Source of the DNA: Microglena sp. YARC
Lineage: Eukaryota > Chlorophyta > Chlorophyceae > Chlamydomonadales > Chlamydomonadaceae
NCBI GenBank assembly: GCA_022414725.1
Contig: CM039466.1
Span: forward strand, 36,936,517-37,000,516
Length of the DNA: 64,000 bases
Direction of reading: 5' to 3'
A model generated the notes under the pieces. The model saw nothing but the letters and a program-made list of their open reading frames with translations, ran no database searches and was not told the origin of the DNA. Both the position numbers and the translations under genes were made by a program. Positions 11,641 to 21,345 of the stretch are shown here, in pieces; position 1 is the first letter of the stretch, and every line of letters begins with the position of its first letter.

Positions 11641-12590
11641 TGTTTTTGTTTGAAATCGTTTTGTTTTTTGTTTTTAATTGAAATCGCTTTTGTTTTTGAT
11701 TTTGTTGGAAGTTGAAGATTTTGGGTACAGTCGATTCTTGTAAATCATCTTGTGCACAACATCACCAGCAGCCTCGGTTTTCGACGTTGATCGGACGCGC
11801 AAAGCTAGACCTGAAAAAAAAATTAACAAATGCTTGAAATCTTGTTTGTTTTTGTTAGAAATCGTTTTGGTTTTTGTTTGACATCGTGTTTGTTTTTGCT
11901 TGATATCGTTTTTGATTTCTTTTAGTTTAAGATCGTTTTCGTTTGAAATCGTTTTTTGCTTTTGTTTGAGATTGATTTTGTTTTTGTTTGAAATCGTTTT
12001 TGCTTTTTTGTGTGGTGCAAGTTGTAGATTTCAGATTTGGGACATAGTCAATTCATGTGAATCATCTTGTGCACCACACCAGCAGCAGCCTCGGTTTTCA
12101 CCATTGATTGGAACCCCAAAGCTAGACCTAAAATTGTTTTGTTTTTGTTTGAAATCGTTTTTTTTGCAAGTTGTAGATTTTGGGTTAAGTAAGTTCATGT
12201 GAATCATCTTGTGCACCACTTGCAATCATCTTGCACCGGTTTTCACCGTAGATCGGAAGCAAGGAGCTAGACCTGAAAGCTGGTTTGTTTTTGTTTTTGT
12301 TTTTGTTTATAATTGTTTTTGTATTTGTTTGAAATCGTTTGAGTTTAAGTTTGAGATCGTTTTTTTTTTTTTTTTGAAATCGTTTGTGTTTAAGTTAAAA
12401 ATCGTTTTAGTTTAAGTTTGACATTGTTTTTGTTTAAGTTTGAAATCGTTTGTGTTCAAGTTTGAAAATCATATTTTATGTTTTGGTTGAAATCGTTTTT
12501 CTGTTTTTTTATTTATTTAAAATTGTATTTCAGCAGATTTTGGGGACAGTAAATTCGGGTAAATCATTTTGTTTACCACATCCACACCCC
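11641..12590 (-). repeat. Four degenerate exon-like units separated by T-rich spacers
   Basis: On the minus strand, units near 11.71-11.81, 12.03-12.12, 12.17-12.28 and 12.53-12.59 kb share GTGGTGCACAAGATGATT, then CACATGAA and CCCAAAATCT, reading VVHKMIHMN or VVNKMIYPNLLSPKS. Most are preceded by GGTCTAGCTTTG and GAAAACCGAGGCTGCTGCTG, the same start as the exon of the adjoining array, so the two arrays are hybrids of one ancestral region. The spacers are (GTTTTTGTTTGAAATC)n-like on the plus strand. Confidence 0.5.
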
Positions 12591-13110
12591 ACACCACATC
12601 TGTACCTACCCCACATTTAGTGTGGGTGTGTGTGTGGATGTGGGTGTGGGTGTGGGTGTGGGTGTGGATGCGGTGTGGGTGTGGATGCGGGTGTGGGTGT
12701 GGTGTGGGTGTGGGTGTGGGTGTAGTGTTTAGGTTCCGCACCTACCCCACATCTGCAACCCATTCCACACCCGCACTGACCCCACATCCGCACCCCATTC
12801 CACACCTGCACCTACCCCACATACCTCTTCCCCCTCCATACCCTCCCATCATATTGCCCTCCTGTCTGCCTGTGAACGGAGATTTGTTGTCCCCGCACAC
12901 CTCCACCCACTCCACACACCACCCCCAACTACCCCCCCACCACCACCCACCCCACCCCCCACTCCACACACCCACCCAACTACCCCCCCCCAACACCCCC
13001 CCCACTCCACACACCACCCCCAACTACCCCCCCCACACACACACACACACACCCACACCAACACCCACTCCACACACCACCCCAACTACCCCCACCACCC
13101 CAACCCCACC
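12591..13110. repeat. (GTGTGG)n and C-rich low-complexity tract
   Basis: A GTGGGT/GTGGAT hexanucleotide run at about 12,625-12,725, then CACACC and CCCACC blocks. At 12,860-12,890 there is one degenerate copy of the downstream exon (CAAATCTCCGTTCACAGGCAG compared with CAATCTTCGTTCACAAGCCG at 13.3 kb). Otherwise no gene. Confidence 0.6.
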
Positions 13111-13272
13111 CCCCACACCCCAACCCCAACCCAACCCAACCCAACCCAACCCAACCCAACCCAACCCAACCCAACCCAACCCAACCCAACCCAACCCAAC
13201 CCGACCCAACCCAACCCAACCCAACCCAACCCAACCCAACTCAACCCCAACCCCAACCCAACCCCAACCCAA
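13111..13272. repeat. (CCCAA)n pentanucleotide array
   Basis: About 25 near-perfect CCCAA units, with occasional CCCGA or CCCCAA. The reverse complement motif TTGGG forms the array at 16.69-16.90 kb. Confidence 0.9.
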
Positions 13273-13289
13273 CCAATTACCTAATAACC

Positions 13290-13920
13290 CACCCTGTCGG
13301 CTTGTGAACGAAGATTGCATCCGGGTTATGCTAAGGGCTCTTCTTTGTTGGAGCCCCTCCCCTCCCCCCCACCCCACCCCCCCTTCACACACACACAACA
13401 CACACAACCCTCCCACCTCACCTCCCCCCAACCCAAACCAAATCAAACCACCCCCACCAACACCTCCCAACCCAAACTCAACAACCCACCTTTCGGCTTG
13501 TGAGCTGACGATCGCACCCGAGACCGCTACGGACTCTTCTTCGTTGGATCCCCTTCCCCCCACCCACCACCACCACCACCTCACCCCACCCCATCCCACC
13601 CACCCAACCCAACCCAAACTCAATAACCCACCTGTCGGCTTGTGGGCTGACGATTGCAACCCGAGAGACCACTACGGACTCTTCTTCGTTGGATCCCCTT
13701 CCCCCTTCCCCCCACCCACCACCACCACCACCTCACCCCACCCCCATCCCACCCACCCAACCCAACCCAAACTCAATAACCACCTGTCGGCTTGTGGGCT
13801 GACGATTGCACCCGAGAGACCACTACGGGCTCTTCTTCGTTGGATCCCCTTCCCCACCCACCACCACCACCACCTCACCCCACCCACCCAACCCAACCCA
13901 ACCCAAACTCAATAACCCAC
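13290..13920 (-). repeat. About 4-5 copies of an exon 3' half plus intron
   Basis: Units at about 13.30-13.36, 13.49-13.56, 13.63-13.70, 13.78-13.85 and the parent exon at 13,921-14,028 carry, on the minus strand, GGATCCAACGAAGAAGAG, then GTGCAATCGTCAGCCCACAA, then GCCGACAG|GTGG. The donor-like GTGG is kept in most copies. Spacers are CCACCACC and CCCAACCC on the plus strand. Confidence 0.65.
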
Positions 13921-14028
13921 CTGTCGGCTTGTGGGCTGACGATTGCACCCGAGAGACCGCTACAGGCTCTTCTTCGATGGAGCTTGGTAAGATCCCAAAG
14001 TTGGAAGCCATCAGAATCATATCATCCT
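13921..14028 (-). CDS. Internal exon of the unrecognised minus-strand gene
   Basis: Minus-strand exon of 108 nt with a good acceptor (CTAACCTGCAG, which contains a branch-point-like CTAAC) and donor CCGACAG|GTGGGT. Starting with two carry-over bases it reads DDMILMASNFGILPSSIEEE and PVAVSRVQSSAHKPT. The mix of residues looks like a folded domain followed by an acidic turn. Family not recognised. Its acceptor end is copied upstream (14.08, 14.23, 14.28 and 15.96 kb) and its donor end is copied downstream. Confidence 0.5.
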
Positions 14029-14480
14029 CTGCAGGTTAGGCCAGGGTTAAGGGTTTAGGGTTTAGGGTCTAGGGTTTATATCATCCTCTGCAAGGTAGGC
14101 CAGGATGTGTGTGCATGTGTGTCTGACTGTGTGTGGGGGGGGGGGGGGGAGGGGGGGGGGGGGGGGGGGGGGGGGTAGTGTTTAGTGTGGGTGTGTGGGT
14201 GTGGTTTAGTGTTTAGGGTTTATATCATCCCCTTCAGTGTAGGCCAGGGTGTGTGGGTGTGTGGGGTTTAGGGTTTATATCATCTTCTGCAGGGCATGCC
14301 AGGGTGTGGGGGGGGGGGGGAGGGGGGTTGTGTGTGTGTGTGTGTGGAGGTGGTGGTGGGGGGGATAATGTGGGTGTGGGTGTGGGTGTGGGTGTGGGTG
14401 TGGGTGTGGGTGTGGGTGTGGGTGTGGGTGTGGGTGTTGGTGTGGGTGTGGGTGTGAGTGTGGGTGTGGGTGTGGGTACA
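14029..14480 (-). repeat. Repeated acceptor copies, TTTAGGG-type tract and (GTGTGG)n
   Basis: Copies of CTGCAG|AGGATGATAT (minus strand) recur at 14.08, 14.23 and 14.28 kb, each fused to (CCCTAAA)-type repeats; on the plus strand these read GGGTTTAGGGTTTAGGG. A long G run lies at 14,140-14,176 and a clean GTGTGG run at 14,370-14,475. No separate gene. Confidence 0.6.
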
Positions 14481-14734
14481 GATCAAGCCATGTACGAAGG
14501 GAATCAGCACTCAGATTTCCATAGAGCTCCTTTGGGTTTGGTATGGTTTAGTGACGATCCATGCCGTAACACATGACAACATTACCAACTACTGCTGGTG
14601 ACTACTGCTAGCTCCGGCTTACGCAGTGGTGTCCTTAACTTCACATCCTGAGAGTGGCGCATTACTCGGATGTAACAATTTCAATTTCAATTTCAATTAC
14701 CAACAGCCTAATTGACTACCCCTACACAACAGCC
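14481..14734. other. Unannotated stretch
   Basis: Unique-looking sequence with a short TTTCAATTTCAATTTCAATT run. No exon with splice sites was found on either strand. Confidence 0.4.
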
Positions 14735-14939
14735 CCTTTCAGTGATATACATAGGTCTAGTGGTAGACCAAATCACAAGAGGATGGAGTCGGGGGTTCGA
14801 TCCCCCCTTCGGTCGCTCTTGGCGTTGCAGGTCGTTGTCAACCGCGATGGTAGATTGTCCAGTTGAGGTAGAAGACCGTTCTCTACCCGCCTACGACGGG
14901 TTCCCTGAACACCCGGCCCCACCAGGCGTTATCATTACC
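14735..14939 (+). mobile_element. tRNA-derived SINE, full-length copy
   Basis: The head resembles a tRNA: GGTCTAGTGGTAGACC fits an A box and GGGGGTTCGATCCCCCC a B box, so an internal RNA polymerase III promoter is likely. It is followed by a unique body (CTTGGCGTTGCAGGTCGTTG, GTCCAGTTGAGGTAG) and a conserved 3' end, CCACCAGGCGTTATCATTAC. The same element lies at 31,219-31,408 (reversed) and 33,241-33,381 (5'-truncated). Variable 5' truncation and a shared 3' end are typical of LINE-mobilised SINEs. Confidence 0.8.
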
Positions 14940-14989
14940 CCGTACACAAGCTACCTCCCTTCATCATAACTGAGCGGGGCCGCACGAAC

Positions 14990-15900
14990 ATCCTGTGCCA
15001 GCTAGCACCAACTTCCACCAGGACTGTAACAACACGAACTACCTCCCATTAACAAAACAGAGCGCGGCCGCACAACCATCCTGTGCCAGCTAGCACGACT
15101 TCCACCAGGACTGTAACAACACGACCTACCTCCCATCCACATAACAGAGCGCGGCCGCACAACCATCCTGCGCCAGCTAGCACCAACTTCCACCCAGGAC
15201 AGTAACAACACGACCTACCACCCGTTAACAAAACAGAGCGCGGCCGCGCAACCATCCTGCGCCAGCTAGCACCAACTTCCACCCAGGACTGTAACAACAC
15301 GAACTACCTCCCATCCACATAACAGAGCGCGGCCACACAACCATCCTGTGCCAGCTAGCACCAACTTCAACCCAGGACAGTAACAACACGACCTACCCCC
15401 CATTAACAAAACAGAGCGCGGCCGCGCAACCATCCTGCGCCAGCTAGCACCAACTTCCACCAGGACTGTAACAACACGACCTACCTCCCATTAACAAAAC
15501 AGAGCGCGGCCGCGCAACCATCCTGCGCCAGCTAGCACCAACTTCCACCCAGGACTGTAACAACACGACCTACCTCCCATTAACAAAACAGAGCGCGGCC
15601 GCACAACCATCCTGCGCCAGCTAGCACCAACTTCCACCCAGGACTGTAACAACACGACCTACCTCCCATTAACAAAACAGAGCGCGGCCGCACAACCATC
15701 CTGCGCCAGCTAGCACCAACCTCCACCAGGACTGTAACAACACGACCTACCTCCCGTTAACAAAACAGAGCGGGGCCGCGCAACCATCCTGCGCCAGCTA
15801 GCACCAAGTTCCAGCAAGACTGTAACAACACGAACTACCTCCCATCCACATAACAGAGCGCGGCCGCGCAACCATTCTGCGCCAGCTAGCTCCAAATGTG
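14990..15900 (-). repeat. About 11 tandem units of ~90 bp carrying exon end and donor
   Basis: On the minus strand each unit reads GTTGTTACAG|TCCTGG, then GTGGAAGTTGGTGCTAGCTG, GCGCGGCCGCGCTCTGTT and a GGGAG|GTAGGTCGTG donor. The middle reads WRRMVARPRSVLLMGG, matching the end of the exon at 16,061-16,305 (AEARPRSVMLTGG). Acceptor-like TTACAG and donor-like GTAGGT are present in nearly all copies, so every copy is a potential exon of about 65 nt. Confidence 0.7.
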
Positions 15901-16060
15901 AGGGTGCGGGGTTTAGGGTCTGGGTGTGGGGTTTAAGAATTAGGGTTTAGGGTTTATATCATCCTCTGCAGGGCAGGAGTGTGCGGGTGTGTGGGTGGGT
16001 GGGTGGGGGGGGAGGGGGGGGGGGGGGGGGGACCCGGACTGTAACACAACACGACCAAAC
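15901..16060 (-). repeat. Telomere-like tract, acceptor copy and G run
   Basis: GGGTTTAGGG-type sequence at 15,906-15,955, one more CTGCAG|AGGATGATAT copy at about 15,960, then a long G run and a single CCGGACTGTAACA fragment of the neighbouring array. Confidence 0.55.
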
Positions 16061-16305
16061 CTCCCGTCAACATAACAGAGCGTGGCCGTGCCTCAGCTTG
16101 GAGGTGGCGAGCCTTTTTCACCAGGTCAGGGTCCCCTCGGACTTCATTCCTCACCCGTGGGGGTACCACCACAGGGATGTCCTCTTCTGACGAGCTGGAA
16201 CTAGCAGCAGCAGCAGCAGCAGCAGGGTTGTCGGCACTGGCATCGAATTTGAGAGTGCTCTGGGGGTCTGTGGCGCGGCCCACGTTGGGGGGAAGTACCG
16301 CGTCG
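16061..16305 (-). CDS. Internal exon with acidic Ser/Ala run
   Basis: Minus-strand exon of 245 nt: acceptor CACCCCGCAG|CGACGCG and donor GACGGGAG|GTTTGG. It reads DAVLPPNVGRATDPQSTLKF, then DASADNP, an Ala run, a Ser run, EEDIPVVVPPRVRNEVRGDP, DLVKKARHLQAEARPRSVML and TG. The acidic Ser patch followed by a basic helix suggests a disordered linker leading into a helical region. No family recognised. Partial copies lie upstream at about 16.42 and 16.50-16.63 kb, and its 3' end seeded the ~90-bp array downstream. Confidence 0.55.
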
Positions 16306-16680
16306 CTGCGGGGTGGAGGGATCGAGTTGGGGGTTGAGGGAGTTGGGGAGGTTGAGGGGGTTGGGGTTGGGGTTGGGGTTGGGGTTGGGGTTGGGGTTGG
16401 GGTTGGTGGGAAGTACCGCATCGCTGCGGGGGGGGGGGGGGCGGGGAGGGGGGGATCGGGTTGAGGTTGGGTTGAGTCTGGGTTAGGATTGGGGTTACTA
16501 CAACAACCACAGGTGTGTCCTCTTCTGACAAGCCGAAACTAGTAGCAGCAGGTCTGTTGGCACTGGCATCAAATTTGAGAGTGCTCTGGGGTCTGTGGCG
16601 CGGCCCACGTTGGGGAGAAGTACCGCGTCGCTGCGGGGTGGGGGGATTTGGTTGGGGGGGTATGGGGGTTGAGGGGGTTG
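16306..16680 (-). repeat. Two partial copies of the neighbouring exon with (GGGGTT)n
   Basis: CCGCAG|CGATGCGGTACTTCCC at about 16.42 kb and a longer copy at about 16.50-16.63 kb (STLKFDASANRPAA, LSEEDTPVVVVV) repeat the exon at 16,061-16,305. A GGGGTT run lies between them. Confidence 0.6.
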
Positions 16681-16990
16681 AGGTTGAGGTTGAGTTGGGT
16701 TGGGTTGGGTTGGGTTGGGTTGGGTTGGGTTGGGTTGGGTTGGGTTGGGTTGGGTTGGGTTGGGTTGGGTTGGGTTGGGTTGGTTTGGTTTGGTTTGGTT
16801 TGGTTTGGTTTGGTTTGGTTTGGTTTGGTTTGGTTTGGTTTGGTTTGGTTTGGTTTGGTTTGGTTTGGTTTGGTTTGGGTTGGGTTGGGTTGGGTTGGTT
16901 TGGGGGTTGGGTTCGGGGTTTGGGGTTGGGGGGTTGGATTTGGGTTGGGCTTGGGGTCCGGGTTGGGGGTTGGGTTGAGTTTGGGGTTGG
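16681..16990. repeat. (TTGGG)n merging into (TTGGT)n
   Basis: A long TTGGG run at 16,690-16,785 changes to TTGGT (16,785-16,875) and back. It is the reverse complement of the CCCAA array at 13.1 kb. All six frames stay open because the unit is short and lacks stops, so the long frames here are not evidence of coding. Confidence 0.9.
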
Positions 16991-17235
16991 AGTTGGGTTG
17001 GAAACAACAGTGGAAATAACAGTGGAAATAACAGTGGAAACAACAGTGGAAATAACAGTGGAAATAACAGTGGAAATAACAGTGGAAATAACAGTGGAAA
17101 TAACAGTGGAAATAACAGTGGAAACAACAGTGGAAATTTCAGTGGAAATTATAGTGGAAATAACAGTGGAAAAAACAGTGGAAATTTCAGTGGAAATTAT
17201 AGTGGAAATAACAGTGGAAATAACAGTGCTGTGTG
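16991..17235. repeat. 12-bp minisatellite GTGGAAATAACA
   Basis: About 20 tandem copies of a 12-bp unit, open on both strands (VEIT one way, TVIS the other). Probably intronic. Confidence 0.85.
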
Positions 17236-18400
17236 ACACAGCCACAGTCCTGGATTGTATTAATCCAACTTGGTTATTTGACTGGTGTCCCCTTCAAATG
17301 AGGCGCACCAGACTATGAATGTTTATCATCACTTGTATGGTTTATCTTATTTTTAGACAAAACAAAGTCATTTAGTATAAATTATGTTTATTTGGTATGC
17401 ACGACAGAAGTGGTTTAGAATACTACAAATGAGGCGCACCAGATTATACAGAGATCTATCTCTGATTGGCACCAGATTATGCAGAGATCTATCTCTGATT
17501 GGCACCAGATTATGCAGAGATCTATCTCTGATTGGCACCAGATTATGCAGAGATCTATCTCTGATTGGCACCAGATTATGCAGAGATCTATCTCTGATTG
17601 GCACCAGATTATGCAGAGATCTATCTCTGATTGGCACCAGATTATGCAGAGATCTATCTCTGATTGGCACCAGATTATGCAGAGATCTATCTCTGATTGG
17701 CACCAGATTATGCAGAGATCTACCTCTGATTGGCACCAGATTATGCAGAGATCTATCTCTGATTGGCACCAGATTATGCAGAGATCTATCTCTGATTGGC
17801 ACCAGATTATGCAGAGATCTATCTCTGATTGGCACCAGATTATGCAGAGATCTATCTCTGATTGGCACCAGATTATGCAGAGATCTATCTCTGATTGGCA
17901 CCAGATTATGCAGAGATCTATCTCTGATTGGCACCAGATTATGCAGAAATATATCTCTGATTGGCACCAGAGGCCTAGCATTGGGCATCCAGATGGTGCT
18001 CCCGTGTTTTATTTTACTTTTGTGTGCATTTGTTATACACAAACAAATTCGCTTACTCTACGGTAGTCTACATTATTTAGATTTGTATTCGTGCCTTAGG
18101 TGGTTTAGAATACTACAAATGAGGCGCACCAGATTATGCAGAAATCCGTCCCTGCTTTGCACCAGAGGCCTGGCATTCGGCGTGCAGAAGGTGCTCCCGC
18201 CTTTTGTTTTATTTATTTGTACGTGTATTTTGTAGACACACAAATTTGTCTAGAATTCTACAAATGAGGCGCACCAGATTATGCAGAAATCTGTCCCTGC
18301 TTTGCACCAGAGGCCTGGCATTGGGCATGCAGAAGGTGCTCCCGCCTTTTATTTTATTTATTTGTATGTGTGTTTTATACACAACAAAAAAGTGTTAGAA
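17236..18400 (-). repeat. 33-bp array (about 16 copies) and three larger exon copies
   Basis: From 17,440 to 17,980 a 33-bp unit (GCAGAGATCTATCTCTGATT plus GGCACCAGATTAT) repeats about 16 times almost perfectly. At 18.0-18.36 kb larger units repeat the exon now best preserved at 18,405-18,545 together with ~60 bp of T-rich intron. The minus-strand sense (DRSLHNLVPIR) corresponds to the exon end RDGFLHNLVRLI. Most larger copies keep CTCATTT|GTAGTA, a possible donor. Confidence 0.7.
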
Positions 18401-18404
18401 TACT

Positions 18405-18545
18405 TCAAATGAGGCGCACCAGATTATGCAGAAATCCGTCCCTGCTTTGCACCCGAGGCCTGGCATTGGGCATGCAGAAGGTGCTCCCGTCAGACGCGGC
18501 AGGACGGAGGTAGTGCACTAGGGCTGCCTCTGCTTCTAAGTTGGC
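18405..18545 (-). CDS. Exon of the unrecognised minus-strand gene
   Basis: Minus-strand exon starting after CTACCTGCAG. It reads ANLEAEAALVHYLRPAASDG, then STFCMPNARPRVQSRDGFLH and NLVRLI. In this copy the next codon is TGA (ATTTGAAGT), whereas the copies downstream read ATTTGTAGT, which would be a donor. The frame is convincing but the family is unknown. Confidence 0.5.
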   Translation of the reverse strand, partial: ANLEAEAALVHYLRPAASDGSTFCMPNARPRVQSRDGFLHNLVRLI

Positions 18546-18870
18546 CTGCAGGTAGAATTCAAAATAATGTTAATTTATCATGAATAAAAACCCGTTAATT
18601 TTGATTTATCGTGAATAAAAAACCATAATAACAGGACCGAGGTAGGTAGTGCACCTAAATTGGCCTGCAGGTAAAATTCAGATTACATTTAATTTATCAT
18701 TAAAACAGGACGGAGGTAGGTACAGCACCAGGGCCGCCTGCGCTTATAATTTAACCTGCAGGTGGAATTCAGATTAATTTTGATTTGTCACAGTGTATCA
18801 TGAATAAAACCCATTAAAACAGGACGGAGGTAGGTAGCGCACTAAGACCTACGCACTTAATGTCCACACA
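18546..18870 (-). repeat. Three degenerate copies of the exon start with TTTATCATGAATAAAA
   Basis: CCTGCAG followed by a piece ending in CTACCTACCTCCGTCCTG recurs near 18.66, 18.76 and 18.84 kb (minus strand), separated by AATTTATCATGAATAAAAACCC. These repeat the acceptor and first codons of the neighbouring exon. Confidence 0.6.
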
Positions 18871-20329
18871 CACCCTTGACCCTCCCCTCCTCTCCCCTCC
18901 CCCCCAGCCCCCTTGCACCTCCCTCATCACCTCACACCCTTTCAGTATGTTCCACACATGTGCTTGGCCATAGCATGCACACCATGTCCACACACACCCC
19001 TGCCCCTCCCCTCCCCCACAGCCCCCTTGCACCTTCCTCCTCACCTCACTCCCTTGCAGCATGTTCCACACATATGCTTGGCCATAGCATGCACTCCCTG
19101 TCCACACACACCCTTGCCCCCCCCCCCTCCCCCCCAACACCCCTTGCATCTCCCTCCTCACCTCACTCCCTTGCAGCATGTTCCACACATGTGCTTGGCC
19201 ATAGCATGCACTCCTGTCCACACACATCCCTGCCCCCCCCTCCCCCACAGCCCCCTTGCACCTCCCTCCCTTGCAGCATGTTCCACACATGTGCGTGGCC
19301 TCTGCACGCCATGTCCACACACACCCCTGCCCCTCCCCTCCCCCACAGCCCCCTTGCACCTCCCTCCTCACCTCCCTCCCTTGCAGCATGTTCTACACAT
19401 GTGCTTGGCCCTAGAATGTTCCACACACACCCCTGCCCCTCCCCTCCCCCACAGCCCCCTTGCACCTACCTCCTCACCTCCCTACCTTGCAGCATGTTCC
19501 ACACATGTCCTTGGCCCTAATATGTTCCACACACACACCTGCCCCTCCCCTCCCACACAGCTCCCTTGCACCTCCCTCGTAACCTCCCTCCCTTTCAGTA
19601 TGTTCCACACATGTGCCTGGCCTCTGCACGCCATGTCCACACACACCCCTACCCCTCCCCTCGCCCACACACCCCTTGCACCTCCCTCTTCACCTCCTTT
19701 TCTTGCAGCATGTTCCACACCCGAGCCTGGCCTTCGAACAGAATGTCCCACATGCACCCCTGCCCCTTCCCTCGCCCACACACCCCGTGCACCTCCCTCC
19801 TCACCTCACGCCCTTGCAGCATGTTCCACACACGTGCTTGACCTCTGCACGCCATGTCCACATGCACCCCTGCCCCTCCCCTCCCCCACACACCCCGTGC
19901 ACCTCCCTCCTCACCTTACGCCCTTTCAGCATGTTCCACACACGTGCTTGACCTCTGCACGCCATGTCCACACGCACCCCTGCCCCTCTCCTCCCCCACA
20001 CACCCCTTGCACCTCCCTCCTTACTTCACACTCTTTTAACATGTTCCACACGTGCGCTTGGCCTTTGAACACACACCCTGTCTGCGCATCCTGCCCCTGC
20101 CCCTCCCCTCATCCACAGCCCCCTTACACCTCTCTCCTCACCTCCCTCCCTTACAGCATGTTCCACACATGTGTTTGGGTTTTGCTCTCCCTGTCCACAC
20201 ACACCCCTGCCCCTCCCCTCCCCCACAACCCCATCACACCTCCCTCCTCACCTCACGCCCTTTCAGTATGTTCCACACACACACCTGCCCCTCCTCTCCC
20301 TCACCGCCCCCTTGTACCTCCCTCCTCAC
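18871..20329 (-). repeat. About 14 tandem units of ~110 bp
   Basis: Each unit has, on the plus strand, CCCTTGCAGCATGTTCCACA, then CATGTGCTTGGCC, CCATGTCCACACACACCCC and a pyrimidine-rich stretch. On the minus strand the same unit ends in AACATGCTGCAAGG and GTGAG|GTGAGG, copying the 3' end of the exon at 20,330-20,814 (HVWNML). I favour the minus strand because the neighbouring exons are on it, but the plus strand offers an equally good tract plus acceptor (CTCCCTTGCAG), so the sense strand is not proven. Confidence 0.6.
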
Positions 20330-20814
20330 CTCACGCCCTTTCAGCATGTTCCACACATGTGCCTGGTCTTTGTACGCACCCCCTGTCTGCGCATCCCGCC
20401 CCTGCCCATGCTGGCGCTGCAGGCTGGTCCACAAGCGAACATCCAAGCGCGTTTTACCGTCGCTCCTTCTGGTGATGGCCTCGGACATGATACAACGCTT
20501 ATCTTCAACCAACCCCATCATCACCTCATAGCTTGGCGGCAGGGTGGTACTTCCCAGAGGACACTGCACAGATCTTCTGGGGGACTGCAGCCTCCCTCGG
20601 GAATACACCTGGCGGCCCCCCTGGTCCCCCTCGCCAACCATGGCTGGGGCACTACAACGCAGGCGGTTGTACCGCTCCCGGGTTTGGGAGGGGGCTGTGC
20701 TGGGCTGGGTTGGGCTGCTGGGGGATTCATCTATATCCCGGGCCAAGGCTGGGGAACGATCTAATGGACCGTCCAAAGTGGTCATGGGCATGTTTGATGG
20801 GCGTTTGCCGTCCC
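20330..20814 (-). CDS. Longest exon of the unrecognised minus-strand gene
   Basis: Open over the whole interval on the minus strand, from AAAAAAG|GGGACGG to GGCGTGAG|GTGAGG. The first half is Ser/Pro/Arg-rich and probably disordered. The second half looks folded: LPPSYEVMMGLVEDKRCIMS, EAITRRSDGKTRLDVRLW, then HVWNML. GKRPSNMP at its start is a variant of segments further upstream (KRPSSIP at about 21.07 kb), so more 5' coding sequence exists. The plus strand is also open here, which lowers confidence in the strand. Not assigned to a family. Confidence 0.45.
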
Positions 20815-21345
20815 CTTTTTTAAAATACTCCGCAGGTATAATGCAGTATTAGGGTAGTTTTAGGGCAGTGGTAGGGCAGTGGTAGGGCAGTTGCAGAGTG
20901 GTTAAGCACTGAGATAAGGTATGCAGTGTGGATGCACCCGATCATGAACGGATCAGTCTTGATGTCCCCTGAAGTGCTGTGCAGGTGTGTAAATGCATCA
21001 AGGATGGACCGACCCGTCTTGATGTCCCCTTCACTGCTGTGTAAGTTTATGTATGTTCCCTAAACGGTGGGGATGCTTGATGGACGTTTGACATCCCCCG
21101 AGCTACTGTGCGGGTACGTGTATGTTCTTCAGGGATATATGTGGCCGGTACATTTATGTTCTCCAGGGATAGATGTGGCAGGGTCTGTGCAGGTGTGAAG
21201 GTGCGTGCGTGTGCATCTGTTTGGCTGTCTGGCTGGTGGCTCAAGGTTTGTGTGGCTGTGTCCTGCCTATGCTCTGGCTGTGTTTTGGATTTGTTCTGGC
21301 TGTGTGCTGGCTGTGAGCGGTGTGGCTGAAGGGTTGCACACACTA
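20815..21345 (-). repeat. Three copies of a short upstream exon-like segment
   Basis: On the minus strand GGGGACATCAAGAC or GGGGATGTCAAACGTCC recurs near 20.96, 21.03 and 21.09 kb, each preceded by an AG (ACTTCAG, GTGAAG) and followed by CATCCTTGATGCA-type sequence (GDIKTGRSILDAF, GDVKRPSSIP). The segment is also copied at the start of the exon at 20,814. A CCCTACCACTG repeat lies at 20,862-20,900. Likely the 5' coding region of the minus-strand gene. Confidence 0.4.

Larger units (their letters stand above)
9990..21345 (-). other. Span of an unrecognised minus-strand gene with array-filled introns
   Basis: Protein-like minus-strand segments with good splice signals occur in order at 20,330-20,814, 18,405-18,545, 16,061-16,305, 13,921-14,028 and 11.5-11.6 kb. 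Each is adjacent to an array made from its own sequence. Whether they belong to one gene is inferred from shared strand and layout, not shown by phase. Composition is Ala/Ser/Glu-rich with acidic Ser runs; no domain was recognised. An OPR or PPR protein was considered, but no repeat signature is visible. The 5' end probably lies near 21.3 kb, divergent from the small gene at 21,912. Confidence 0.4.

Noticed and set aside
14751..14822. tRNA gene at the start of the SINE
   Set aside because: A and B boxes are present but no complete cloverleaf with a closing acceptor stem; copies with truncated heads show that it is a SINE.
16151..17318. Long frames on both strands through (TTGGG)n, (TTGGT)n and the 12-bp minisatellite
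   Set aside because: Short units without stops stay open in several frames; the protein would be PNQTK or TVIS repeats only.
17384..18235. 283- and 224-codon frames through the 33-bp array
   Set aside because: Both strands are open because 33 is a multiple of three; the array derives from an exon end and lacks independent start or splice support.
18913..20475. 520-codon plus-strand frame
   Set aside because: It consists of pyrimidine-rich repeat units (Pro/His/Thr/Leu) and ends opposite a convincing minus-strand exon.
9990..21345. PPR or OPR protein assignment for the second minus-strand gene
   Set aside because: No repeated helix signature with the expected 35- or 38-residue spacing could be seen.
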